Assembly: GCA_025656455.1 (NCBI GenBank) | Contig: JAHXHS010000003.1 | Coordinates: 124,001-188,000 of the forward strand | Length of the DNA stretch: 64,000 nt | Source: Candidatus Thiodiazotropha sp. (ex Epidulcina cf. delphinae) | GTDB taxonomy: Bacteria > Pseudomonadota > Gammaproteobacteria > Chromatiales > Chromatiaceae | Direction: 5' to 3' | In this document: positions 8,760 through 18,291 of the stretch, piece by piece | Numbering within the stretch: the first letter of the stretch is position 1 | How the letters are laid out: every line of letters begins with the position of its first letter | Translations under genes and position numbers: made by a program | The notes under the pieces: model-generated | Database searches by the model: none | The model's input: the letters and a program-made list of their open reading frames with translations, nothing else | What the model was told of the DNA's origin: nothing

Positions 8760-9902
8760 ATGCAATCACCCCATGTAATTCTGTTATCCCTGTTTCTCAT
8801 GCTGTTGGCCGGTTGTAGCTCCGACGGCGGCTTCTTTTCCGACACTGAACGTGAATATCGCACCCAGAAGGAGAGTGTCGACGATCTCGAAATACCACCG
8901 GATCTCACCAGTTCGGCCATCCGGGATGCGATGGTGATACCCGGAGCGGGCAGCGCCTCTTATGCGGAATACGCAAATCGAAGGGAGAAGGGGGGCACAC
9001 CGAGTAGCGTTGCCGCCGGTGAGGTGTTGCCGGAGTTCGACAATATCCGCGTGGAGCGTGACGGGGATCAGCGCTGGTTGGTGATAGCGGCCAAGCCGCA
9101 GTCGGTTTGGCCCAAGGTGGTGGAGTTTTGGCGAAAAAACGGTCTGTTGCTGGTCGAACAAGATCCCGCTATCGGCATTATGAAGACCGATTGGCTGGAG
9201 AGCCGGGCGGACATTAAACAGGGAGTGATTACCGAATTCTTTCGTAATGTGCTCGACAGCATCTACTCCTCCGCCACCAGGGATCAGTTCCGGGTGCGTC
9301 TGGAGAGGGGGGGCGAACCCGGTACTACCGAGCTCTATCTGACCCATCGTGGTATGGAGGAGCGGCTTAAGGAGGACGTGAGCGGGGAAGCCGACACCAC
9401 CTATTGGACGCCGCGGCCCAACGATCCGGGTATCGAGGCCGCCATGCTGCGCAGTCTGATGGTCTATCTGGGGGTTTCGAAGGAGCGGGCCGAAGCGGCG
9501 CTCGCCCAGGCGGAATCGAGAGAGCAGCGCACCCGGCTGGTCAAGACCGGAGATCGATCGGAACTGTGGATAAACGAAGGCTTCGCCCGCGCTTGGCGTC
9601 TCACCGGGGTGGCCCTCGATCGAGTGGGGTTCGCCGTGGAAGACAGGGATCGCTCATCAGGTGTCTATTTCGTCCGTTACAACGAGCTATCGGGTAAGGA
9701 GCAGGAGGGGAAGGGCTTCTTTTCCAAGCTCGCTTTTTGGCAGGATGATGAAGAGAACCTCGATACAGAGACACAGTATCAGGTGAAATTGACCGAATTC
9801 GACAATGGGACCCGGGTGATTATCCGTGACCAGACCGGGACGCAGACCGTGTCAGAAGCGGCTGCCACGATATTGACCCTGATTCACGAGCAGATTCGCT
9901 GA
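8760..9902 (+). CDS. bamC: Outer-membrane assembly lipoprotein BamC
   Basis: This 380-residue lipoprotein has signal peptide and lipobox LLAGC (Cys19), so it should be lipid-anchored at the outer membrane. The N-terminal unstructured segment (VDDLEIPPDLTSS) is the part known in E. coli to lie on BamD. Two helix-grip domains follow (about 95-210 and 260-375; WPKVVEFWRKNGLLLVEQDPAIGIMKTDW is the signature). Location directly after dapA is the conserved gammaproteobacterial arrangement. It is slightly longer than E. coli BamC (344). Confidence 0.93.
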   Translation: MQSPHVILLSLFLMLLAGCSSDGGFFSDTEREYRTQKESVDDLEIPPDLTSSAIRDAMVIPGAGSASYAEYANRREKGGTPSSVAAGEVLPEFDNIRVERDGDQRWLVIAAKPQSVWPKVVEFWRKNGLLLVEQDPAIGIMKTDWLESRADIKQGVITEFFRNVLDSIYSSATRDQFRVRLERGGEPGTTELYLTHRGMEERLKEDVSGEADTTYWTPRPNDPGIEAAMLRSLMVYLGVSKERAEAALAQAESREQRTRLVKTGDRSELWINEGFARAWRLTGVALDRVGFAVEDRDRSSGVYFVRYNELSGKEQEGKGFFSKLAFWQDDEENLDTETQYQVKLTEFDNGTRVIIRDQTGTQTVSEAAATILTLIHEQIR

Positions 9903-9905
9903 TCC

Positions 9906-10673
9906 GTGTCTTTGCGCTTCGCTTTGCTGGGTAGCGGCAGCCGGGGCAATGCGTTACTCATCGAAACCCCCTCTGTCAGGGTGATGGTCGATTGCGGATT
10001 TCCCGCTCGAGAGATCGAGGCGCGACTTGCCAGGTTAGACGTCGATCCCGAGTCCCTGGCCGGCATCCTGGTGACCCACGAGCATGGCGACCACAGGCGG
10101 GGCGTGGGAACCCTGGCGAGGCGTTATCGGTTACCGGTCTGGATGACGCCGGGTACGCATCATGCCGCCGACTATGGAAAACTGCCCCGCCTGCACCGGA
10201 TCGATTGCCATGCCAGAGGCTGGTCGATTGGCGATCTGGAGGTGTCTCCCTATCCAGTGCCGCACGATTCCAGAGAACCCTGCCAATTCATTTTTCGGAC
10301 CGGGCAGCGCACCCTCGGATTGTTGACGGACGCCGGTCATATCACGCCGCATATCGTTGCAATACTCCAGACATGCGACAGTCTGATTCTTGAATTCAAT
10401 CATGACCCTCAGATGCTGGCCAACGGACCCTATCCGGTCATGCTTCAGGCCAGGGTCGGCGGAGCGCATGGCCATTTGAGCAATCACCAAGCGCTGGGGC
10501 TGCTGCAGCGTTTGCCCTATACCCGGCTCCACAATCTGGTGGCCTCCCATCTGAGCGAGAAGAACAATTCGCCCCACTTGGTAACATCGCTGATTGCCCA
10601 ACACCTGCCCGAATTGGCGCAGCGATTATCGATCGCTTCCCAGCAGACGGTGAGCGACTGGTATGAATTCTGA
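9906..10673 (+). CDS. MBL-fold metallo-hydrolase (YycJ/WalJ-like)
   Basis: This 255-residue protein opens with FALLGSGSRGNALLIE and carries the metal-binding motif THEHGDHRRG, a later VPHDSREP histidine, LTDAGH and the C-terminal VASHLSEKNNSP segment. These are the hallmarks of the YycJ-type metallo-beta-lactamase family. Homologues have nuclease-like folds linked to cell-wall or DNA-repair phenotypes, but the substrate is not established. The start is GTG three bases after the bamC stop, so the two are probably translated together. Confidence 0.88.
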   Translation: MSLRFALLGSGSRGNALLIETPSVRVMVDCGFPAREIEARLARLDVDPESLAGILVTHEHGDHRRGVGTLARRYRLPVWMTPGTHHAADYGKLPRLHRIDCHARGWSIGDLEVSPYPVPHDSREPCQFIFRTGQRTLGLLTDAGHITPHIVAILQTCDSLILEFNHDPQMLANGPYPVMLQARVGGAHGHLSNHQALGLLQRLPYTRLHNLVASHLSEKNNSPHLVTSLIAQHLPELAQRLSIASQQTVSDWYEF

Positions 10674-10761
10674 GCTGAATCCAGAGGGGTGGGGTCCTTC
10701 TACAGGCGTTTGGCTTACAATTTAAACGGTTTTAATTTTCAGTGGGTTGAGTTTACACTAG

Positions 10762-12114
<1,353 letters not shown>

Positions 12115-12138
12115 CAAACACTCGCCAGTCACCAGAAA

Positions 12139-12164
12139 GCCCGGTCCGCGACCGGGGTTTTTTT
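12139..12164 (+). terminator. Rho-independent terminator of the SQR-like gene
   Basis: The stem CCCGGT/ACCGGG (12140-12145 with 12151-12156) is followed by a run of seven T, 25 bases after the SQR stop. Confidence 0.85.
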
Positions 12165-12546
12165 ATGGATAACTGGCATGCCGTCTCACCCGAGCTATAC
12201 ACCCTCTTCGGGCATCCGCTTGCTGACCACATAAAATATGGGGTTGACCGCTGACGTGTTATGCTGTGGGCCATGCCGACGGAAAGGCTCTATTTTCACC
12301 CGCCTGGGTGAGCGAAATCACGGCAAAGGGCCTGTCCGGGATGGCTGAAGCATAACCAGGTTGTCGAAGATCGAGAGCAAAGGCGTCGAATTGGATGCTA
12401 TGTTTCGCATTTTGCCTCGCCAGATCGAAGACTGACTCATCCTTAAATAAATATAAATAGCGGGTTATGAACGTTGTTAAGTTCTCTGGTTGAAACTACG
12501 AGCTATGTCATAAAGTGTAGTTGGTGTCTCAGTAGAGGGGGTTGGA
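12165..12546. other. 380-bp region without a clear gene
   Basis: After the terminator there is no ORF with convincing start and codon pattern. A 29-codon frame begins in the terminator T-run (ATG at 12164) and an overlapping open stretch ends ...SEITAKGLSGMAEA at about 12353. These may be decayed coding sequence, but the family cannot be recognised. The last 100 bases are A/T-rich and probably contain the promoter of the TonB receptor. Confidence 0.4.
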
Positions 12547-14706
12547 GTGCTGGAAGCAAGAAAATATCTAACAGTAATAATAGGGATGGCTTGGTATGGA
12601 AGTTGTCAGGGAATTGAACTGGACGAACTGGAGTTCGAAGAGGTCTATTTATCACCGACACGACTGAAGCAAAGTCCACACGACATTCCCGCTTCTGTTT
12701 CAAAGGTAACCCAGGAAACGATACGGGACCTACAGATAAACAGTATCCCGGAATTGCTGAAATATGTCGCAGGGATGATCTCTGGAAATGCCTCCGGCAA
12801 CCAACCCAGAATCAACTACCATGGCACGAATGGGCTGATCCCACGCCGTATGCAAGTGCTTCTCGATGGGATTAGCGTTTATAGGCCAAGCTATGCGGAA
12901 GTAAGCTGGCCGACTCTGGCGATATCGATACACGATGTTGATGTGGTGGAAGTCACGAGGTCTCCCAGTACCGCATCCTATGGTGCAAATTCGATGATGG
13001 CGGTCATCAACATAAAAACCAAAGATCCCTACGATGTGAGCACTTTTGGTGGTGTAGGCACTATCGGTGGGCAAGGAACAAAAGCGGCTGATATTTATAC
13101 GTCAGGCGAGTTGTCCGATGATGTTCGGTATCGGCTGAGTGTGTCATCAGCGAAAAACGATGGCTACGACAAGAACTTTCGCGGAGAAGAACGGCGCGAT
13201 GGCACGGACGCGAAACGCATTAACGGAAAACTGGCTTACCGAGTGAATGCAAACACAGAGGGAGAGCTGTTCCTTGGTTACAGTGACGTCATGACGGAGC
13301 TTGAATTTAGAGACAGCAATCAACAATCCTTCCCGGATATAACAACCGAATCGTTTTTTGCCATGTCGGATTTAAGGCACAGCTTCTCCGTAAATCATGA
13401 GATCAAGCTAAAAGCCTACTATACCCATGTTGAACAGGATATGGAGTGGAATACCTGCTATCCGGCCATCCTGCTTTCAGAAAATCTGCGGCAATTGCAT
13501 CTTCAAAATCCCGGCTATGCAGAGGCGCTTGCCAACCAGCAATTTCCTACGGGGGGTTCGGCTGAGGATGATGCGTTAAGAGATGCGGTTTTAGCAGAGC
13601 TGTCGGCCCTTGGAGCCAATGCCTTTGCGCCATTATGCGGATGGGTTAACGAGGATGGAATAGAGAAAAAGTTCGATATTGAGGTCGAGGACACACTGAT
13701 CGTTTCAGATAATTTAAGGTTGGTGTCCGGGATTGGAGCCATGCGCCAGTCAGGTTCTTCAGAGACATTTCTCGACGGCACTGTTTCAGTCAATTCATAT
13801 CGTGCTTTCGGAAATGCGGAGTATCGCTGGGGTGATTTTGTTTTTAACCTTGGCGGCATGATTGAAGATGAGGAAAGGAGTCTGGACAAACCCGCTTTCT
13901 CGCCCCGATTGGGGATTAACTATCGCTTGACGGACGCTACCACGCTTCGCATGGTTTTCTCGAAAGCTGTTAGAACGCCGGATATTATCGAGCATGATGG
14001 AAATTGGAGTTATTTCAGCCGGGGCCTTGAACCGGCATATCCGCTCGACGGAAGGGAGAATGCCTATTTTTATTTTAATGCCAAAGCGGACGGCGAAATC
14101 GGATCAGAAGAGATATTTGCAAGAGAGTTATCGATTTATTCGAGTAAAACGTTTGCCATGGGCAGCGGGATGGTTAACCAGGTATTGGATGTTAAGTACT
14201 TTCATGACTCGTTGTCGAATTTGGTGTCTGAAAAACTGCAGTTCTTTGATTACCAGCCAACGAACGATGGCGAGGTGACCCTGCAGGGGTTTGAAATCGA
14301 TGCAAATATGACATTAAACGATGTTGTCTTTCCCGAGTATTTGAAAAAAGTACGTTTACATCTGAATTATGCCTATATGGATAGTGATACTGACGAATTC
14401 TATGAACGCTCATTAGACGCCCAGCACAGCGGGGCCGCGTATGCGATTTTCAACTTTCATGGCGGCTGGCTTTCTTCAATTGCGTACTACGGAAATAGCG
14501 CGATTAATGGTGAAGCATTCGATGGCTGGGAGTTGGGTCTGGGGAGAACCACAAGATTGGGCAAGGGTGATTTGTTGATAAAGGGTAAAGCCGTTTACTG
14601 GCCAGATAAGGAGGATAGTTTTGTCGTCAGTGAAACATTCAATGTGAAAAATATCAATGAAGACTCAACAACGTTTTACCTGACACTGGATTACTCATTT
14701 AGGTGA
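12547..14706 (+). CDS. TonB-dependent outer-membrane receptor
   Basis: This 719-residue protein has a short signal-like N-terminus, then the plug domain (DIPASVSKVTQETIRDLQINSIPELLKYVAGM, PRRMQVLLDGISVY, VDVVEVTRSPSTASYGANSMMAVINIKTK) and a beta-barrel ending in the aromatic YLTLDYSFR typical of outer-membrane proteins. The TonB box cannot be fixed but should lie near ELEFEEVYLS. Start is GTG with a GGAG-type site. The substrate is unknown. The neighbours (membrane protein, periplasmic binding-like protein, hybrid kinase) suggest ligand uptake coupled to sensing. Codon use is visibly more A/T-rich than the flanking housekeeping genes, consistent with acquisition. Confidence 0.9.
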   Translation: MLEARKYLTVIIGMAWYGSCQGIELDELEFEEVYLSPTRLKQSPHDIPASVSKVTQETIRDLQINSIPELLKYVAGMISGNASGNQPRINYHGTNGLIPRRMQVLLDGISVYRPSYAEVSWPTLAISIHDVDVVEVTRSPSTASYGANSMMAVINIKTKDPYDVSTFGGVGTIGGQGTKAADIYTSGELSDDVRYRLSVSSAKNDGYDKNFRGEERRDGTDAKRINGKLAYRVNANTEGELFLGYSDVMTELEFRDSNQQSFPDITTESFFAMSDLRHSFSVNHEIKLKAYYTHVEQDMEWNTCYPAILLSENLRQLHLQNPGYAEALANQQFPTGGSAEDDALRDAVLAELSALGANAFAPLCGWVNEDGIEKKFDIEVEDTLIVSDNLRLVSGIGAMRQSGSSETFLDGTVSVNSYRAFGNAEYRWGDFVFNLGGMIEDEERSLDKPAFSPRLGINYRLTDATTLRMVFSKAVRTPDIIEHDGNWSYFSRGLEPAYPLDGRENAYFYFNAKADGEIGSEEIFARELSIYSSKTFAMGSGMVNQVLDVKYFHDSLSNLVSEKLQFFDYQPTNDGEVTLQGFEIDANMTLNDVVFPEYLKKVRLHLNYAYMDSDTDEFYERSLDAQHSGAAYAIFNFHGGWLSSIAYYGNSAINGEAFDGWELGLGRTTRLGKGDLLIKGKAVYWPDKEDSFVVSETFNVKNINEDSTTFYLTLDYSFR

Positions 14707-15173
14707 GGATGCAGGTGACTGAGTACGAAATCATTGATGCGGTATGTGATAGCGTCAATCCCATCCTGTTTTTGACAGCTGTCGGATTGGTGCTTAAGGA
14801 TCTGAGCAAAGGAGTTTTTATAAGGGCGAGAAAGACTCTGGTTTTTTTGTTTGCAGGGTTGGCGTTTGTCTACAGCCTTTTTTTTCTAGATACCAGGCTG
14901 AATATTTGGCATTCATTTGGAAGTGATTACAGCACTCATACAGCATTTGCTATCGCGGTTAGTGTGGCGATCAGTGTCGCTGTGCGCTCGGCAAGATGGT
15001 TGATTGTTGTGCTCTTTCTATACGCTATGGCCATGTTGTACCAAGCGTACCACTCGATTTTGGATATAGTGACGACAAGCCTAGTCATAGGTGCGCCTCT
15101 CATGACAGCACGGATGTTATACGGCAGACCGGTGATCAAAGGTGTTGTGAATCTGGACTCCGAGGTAGGCTGA
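14703..15173 (+). CDS. Small polytopic membrane protein, PAP2-like features
   Basis: This 156-residue protein has about five hydrophobic segments. It overlaps the TonB-receptor stop (GTGA overlap; an ATG lies two codons later), so it is probably translationally coupled to it. DYSTHTAFAIAVSVAIS and a later YHSILDIVTTS resemble the spaced His/Asp blocks of type-2 phosphatidic acid phosphatases, but the first PAP2 motif is not evident, so the activity is uncertain. It is best described as an unrecognised inner-membrane partner of the receptor. Confidence 0.7.
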   Translation: MRMQVTEYEIIDAVCDSVNPILFLTAVGLVLKDLSKGVFIRARKTLVFLFAGLAFVYSLFFLDTRLNIWHSFGSDYSTHTAFAIAVSVAISVAVRSARWLIVVLFLYAMAMLYQAYHSILDIVTTSLVIGAPLMTARMLYGRPVIKGVVNLDSEVG

Positions 15174-15370
15174 TATCAGTCAGCGGTTAAGCGGTATGAA
15201 CAGAGTGGCGTGCCTGGATGAGGCTCAGAAACAGAAAAGGCTCATCCCCTATTCGAGTTGGTAAAGAAGCCAAGGCCATTGAGCGATATCAAGCGTGCAA
15301 TTCACCCCGTAGCGTGGTTCACCCAGCAGGTGAATAGGCAAATCGAAGTCAATAGTTTGCATATCAGTAG

Positions 15371-15572
15371 TTTATTAACCCGGCACGCGGCGGTTGAGCA
15401 TGGCCCATTAGCCCGGATGTTTCACCCGTGAACGTGATGATCGGTATGAGGGCGCGTTCAGTATTGCCAGGTGACACTTTGCTAATATTCTAGATATTGC
15501 CTTTTAAATCAAAAGGTTAACTCGCATTATCAGCAGCCGGATGAAATATTTGGGTTAGGGTGCCGGGTTAGT
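15371..15572. repeat. Element with TTAACCCGGCA-type ends
   Basis: TTATTAACCCGGCAC (15371-15385) and GTGCCGGGTTAGTAA (15558-15572) bracket about 170 bp in inverted orientation. The ends match those of the elements at 1661-1860 and 45158-45323, but the interior is A/T-rich, is not palindromic and has no structured core. This suggests that the ends define a family whose interior can differ. Confidence 0.65.
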
Positions 15573-15776
15573 AATGGCCCCATGCCGCGGTTCCACTAAG
15601 CCAGTATTCGTCCTGGCGCGTCATCTTGGAGAAGTGGCACACGGATTGTCCCCATTTGTGTTCATTCGCGGACAGTCAATCTTGAGCTGGTGGACTGAGC
15701 CAGATGATTTGTATGATCTACCCACCCGATCAAGGGAAGAGCTCAGCAAAAAGGATGATGAGGTTATCGAGTTGCG
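15573..15776. other. Intergenic stretch with a 19-bp match to another repeat locus
   Basis: No convincing gene is seen between 15174 and 15776. GGAGAAGTGGCACACGGAT (about 15630-15648) recurs with one change inside the inserted hairpin of the truncated repeat near 26737-26755, so part of this stretch is probably derived from repeats. Confidence 0.4.
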
Positions 15777-16052
15777 TCAGCCTGAATAGCTGGTGTTACT
15801 CAATCGTCTGCATTGAAACAGGGTTTCCGATATTTCTATGCCTAGCCGGTTTAGGATTGACCGGAATCCCTCTAGGTTACTGTTTTGAGGGTCCAGGTCG
15901 GGACAGATAAAACTCGTATAGAGGGGTTTTCCATGTTCTTCCCAACCATCTATTATCGCCATGTAGTAGCAGCGTAGTCCCTTGTCCCAACCCAACTGCA
16001 CGGTGATGGGACTTCCTTCGAAATGAGTGTGATGCTGAGTTACTTCCTCCAT
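15777..16052 (-). CDS. Conserved small hypothetical protein
   Basis: From the ATG at 16052 (MEEVTQHHTHFEGSPITVQLGWDK) this encodes 91 residues with no signal or membrane segment. The pattern GSPITVQLGWDKGLRCYYMAIID, then SFICPDLDP, then a C-terminal helix FRSILNRLGIEISE, is familiar from uncharacterised proteins of about 90 residues in sulfur-oxidising gammaproteobacteria, so it is probably a real gene. Function is unknown. An AAGGA site lies upstream. The open frame continues to 16154 without support. Confidence 0.6.
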   Translation of the reverse strand: MEEVTQHHTHFEGSPITVQLGWDKGLRCYYMAIIDGWEEHGKPLYTSFICPDLDPQNSNLEGFRSILNRLGIEISETLFQCRRLSNTSYSG

Positions 16053-16144
16053 GAGAACAGTCCTTAATTCAATATTGATAATCCATTGCCAGGATGGGAG
16101 AGGCCGAAACAGGGTGTTTGCGGAGATCATAAGAGAAAAAGAGC

Positions 16145-16221
16145 CTCTCGCCAAGCTCGGAAAGCCTGCCGAGGAGCCTTAGAACGTGTCTTATTGGCAT
16201 GCTTAGCGAGCTTGGTGAGAG
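16145..16221. repeat. Nested hairpin repeat
   Basis: Arms CTCTCGCCAAGCTCG (16145-16159) and CGAGCTTGGTGAGAG (16207-16221) pair with one or two mismatches. The inner segment folds again (AGCATGCC against GGCAGGCT on the minus strand). Downstream, a second inverted pair TAGGTGCAT/ATGCACCTA (16315-16323, 16430-16438) and GGGTGCGGCCCTGCCGC (16267-16283, also near 29385) show that the whole 16053-16623 gap is repeat material. Confidence 0.5.
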
Positions 16222-16623
16222 AAGTTTTGCCACCCAGGCCGGTTGAGGAATGCAAGGATTCAAAAGGTTGGGTGCGGCCCTGCCGCGCCGAGTTAAAACA
16301 GGATGACAGCATGTAGGTGCATAAAAGCGAGTACTTTTGGGTTGTTTCGGCCAGTCAAGGCAGACACTTGAAAATAGTTCCATCATGCTGTTCATCCTGC
16401 TGTATCCAGAAGTAGGCGCAAGGATTAAAGATGCACCTAGCAAAATAGGTATTATATATATTTCAATGGGTTAGCGATGTCCGATATTCAAGGCAACCCG
16501 CGAATTTTCCTAATGAAGTGATAAAGTCTTCATTCACAAAATCAATGCCACTCAAAAAACAGTATATACTTAAAAATCTTACTTGCAATAGTATCGTGTA
16601 CGTTTTTATTTTACCGAGTGCTA

Positions 16624-17214
16624 CTAACGAGGATTGGATTTGATGTACTGGGCGATGATCTTGCGATGGACGGCCTCAACCATGGATTCATGGGTGAGTT
16701 GGAAATCGGAAAGGGTCTCTACCGTGGCGGAGAGAACCTTGTTCAGATCGAATTCATTGGCGGTGACGTTGATCTCTTTTGCCACCGAAACGATCAGGGC
16801 TGTAGCCAGTGGGATAAGGGCTTGGCTATTCTGTGGCATGCTGTTGAATGGATTTTGTACGGCTTCATCGCCATACTTGAGCCATGCTTCGATCTTGAAG
16901 GGGTTATGATCGCCGGGTATGCGCGAAAGCAGGTAGATGACCAGTTTTCGTAGTGTGGTCGTTTTTGGCGGCTTGTTTTTCTTTAGCCAGTCTCCAGGCG
17001 CCATCTTTGATGCCTGAAGGAGGGCCGATATATATGCCTGACGGCCATCATCCATCGCGGGAACGTTAAGGTCGGTAAGGTCTATAAGGTGGTTTAGGCG
17101 CTTGGAAAAGCCGGGAAACACCTCGGAGACGGTGCCAGAGGTGGTCTGGTTGAACTCTTCTATTTGTCTATGCAGTCGGACGACCTTTTTTTCACTCTTA
17201 TTCATTTTCCGCAT
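16624..17214 (-). CDS. Hypothetical protein, soluble, mostly helical
   Basis: This 196-residue protein starts MRKMNKSEKKVVRLHRQIEEFNQT, with a second ATG three codons later. It has no signal peptide or membrane segment. The composition is helical and amphipathic, with KPPKTTTLRKLVIYLLSRIPGDHNPFKIEAWLKYGDEAV in the middle. I do not recognise a family. It stands alone, convergent with nothing, and is divergent from the 17368 gene, sharing a 150-bp A/T-rich intergenic region that should contain both promoters. Confidence 0.65.
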   Translation of the reverse strand: MRKMNKSEKKVVRLHRQIEEFNQTTSGTVSEVFPGFSKRLNHLIDLTDLNVPAMDDGRQAYISALLQASKMAPGDWLKKNKPPKTTTLRKLVIYLLSRIPGDHNPFKIEAWLKYGDEAVQNPFNSMPQNSQALIPLATALIVSVAKEINVTANEFDLNKVLSATVETLSDFQLTHESMVEAVHRKIIAQYIKSNPR

Positions 17215-17367
17215 AAACCTAAGCTAATCAAACTGTTAAATCATCAAGTTTTAATATCTCTTACGGTAAGATAATATCATACCATCTTGAATTGGTGTGA
17301 AGCATTAACATGAATTATATATGTTCTGTGTATTCGCAGCCACAGAAACCGCTATGTTGCTAACGGA

Positions 17368-18291
17368 ATGTTGATTCGATTATTGGTGATTATTGTGATA
17401 ACGATGCTGTCCATGGACGGGAGGCGTGCATTTGCTGGGAATTTGTTCATTACCAAGGAAGAGGGTCTTTCGGCGCAACAGGAGAGGCTTGTCGCATCCT
17501 TCGGGTCGCGACTGAGTGGACAGCTGAGAGACTGGAGCGCAAAGTTTGTCCCTCCTGGTGATGCCGGCGATTTGGAAGGGCCGGACAATATCGTCGTGGC
17601 ACTGGGCGAGGATGCGCTCTCTGAAGTCGCGAAGGGGAAAGGGAGCAGTCCGATTGTGGCAGTTTTTATCAGCCGATCATCATACCAAGAGGTAATAAAA
17701 AGAACAAGGCCAGGCAGCAGAGTAACGGCTGTCTACTCTGACCCTTCACCTAAAAGACAGATAGCGCTGATAAAGACCCTGCTGGGAGAGGGCGCTTCTG
17801 CTGGCGTCATTCAATCCTCTGGCGTGCGGGAGGATGTTAACGAATCGGTTCTTGCTGCAAAGGAGCTTGGGGTACGCTTAAGGGTCGTGGATATAGATAG
17901 GCACAAGAACCCGAAGTCGGTAATAGAGTCGCTAAGTGGCGTTAGGGCCTTGTTGCTTCAAAAGGATAAGGAGGTTTTCGAAACAATACCTCTAGATACG
18001 ATGTTAGTGCTCGCATACGACATCAATAATCTGGGCATCATTGGATACAGCAGTGGCGTTGTAAAGAACGGGGCGCTTGCAACCACCTATACCTCATTAG
18101 AAGACACAGTAAACAGCTTCGCTGTCCTGGTTAGAAAGATAGAAACCTCAGGAGATATCCCGCCACCTGACTTTTCAGAGTTTTACAGTGTTTCGGTAAA
18201 CAAGTACGTCATGAGGTCTCTTGAGCTTCCTGAAAGGGATGATGACGCTGTAAAAAACAGTATTGCTGATTTGTTAAAGGGGGGGAAATAG
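17368..18291 (+). CDS. Periplasmic substrate-binding-like protein (ABC_sub_bind type)
   Basis: This 307-residue protein has an N-terminal signal peptide (LLVIIVITMLSMDGRRAFA) and then a two-lobe periplasmic-binding pattern. NIVVALGEDALSEVAK, PIVAVFISRSSYQEV, SRVTAVYSDPSPKRQIALIKTLL and GIIGYSSGVVKNGALATTYTSLED match the ABC_sub_bind group. There are no ABC transporter genes nearby. Its stop codon directly abuts the ATG of the hybrid kinase at 18292, so it most likely delivers a ligand signal to that kinase rather than feeding a transporter. Confidence 0.8.
   Translation: MLIRLLVIIVITMLSMDGRRAFAGNLFITKEEGLSAQQERLVASFGSRLSGQLRDWSAKFVPPGDAGDLEGPDNIVVALGEDALSEVAKGKGSSPIVAVFISRSSYQEVIKRTRPGSRVTAVYSDPSPKRQIALIKTLLGEGASAGVIQSSGVREDVNESVLAAKELGVRLRVVDIDRHKNPKSVIESLSGVRALLLQKDKEVFETIPLDTMLVLAYDINNLGIIGYSSGVVKNGALATTYTSLEDTVNSFAVLVRKIETSGDIPPPDFSEFYSVSVNKYVMRSLELPERDDDAVKNSIADLLKGGK

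Noticed and set aside
12164..12253. 29-codon frame MDNWHAVSPELYTLFGHPLA... after the SQR terminator
   Set aside because: The start lies within the terminator T-run, no ribosome-binding site is present and no family is recognised; noted only as possible decayed coding sequence.
15574..15789. 71-codon plus-strand frame after the 15371-15572 element
   Set aside because: It partly overlaps the 3' end of the better supported minus-strand gene at 15777, contains repeat-derived sequence and has no ribosome-binding site.
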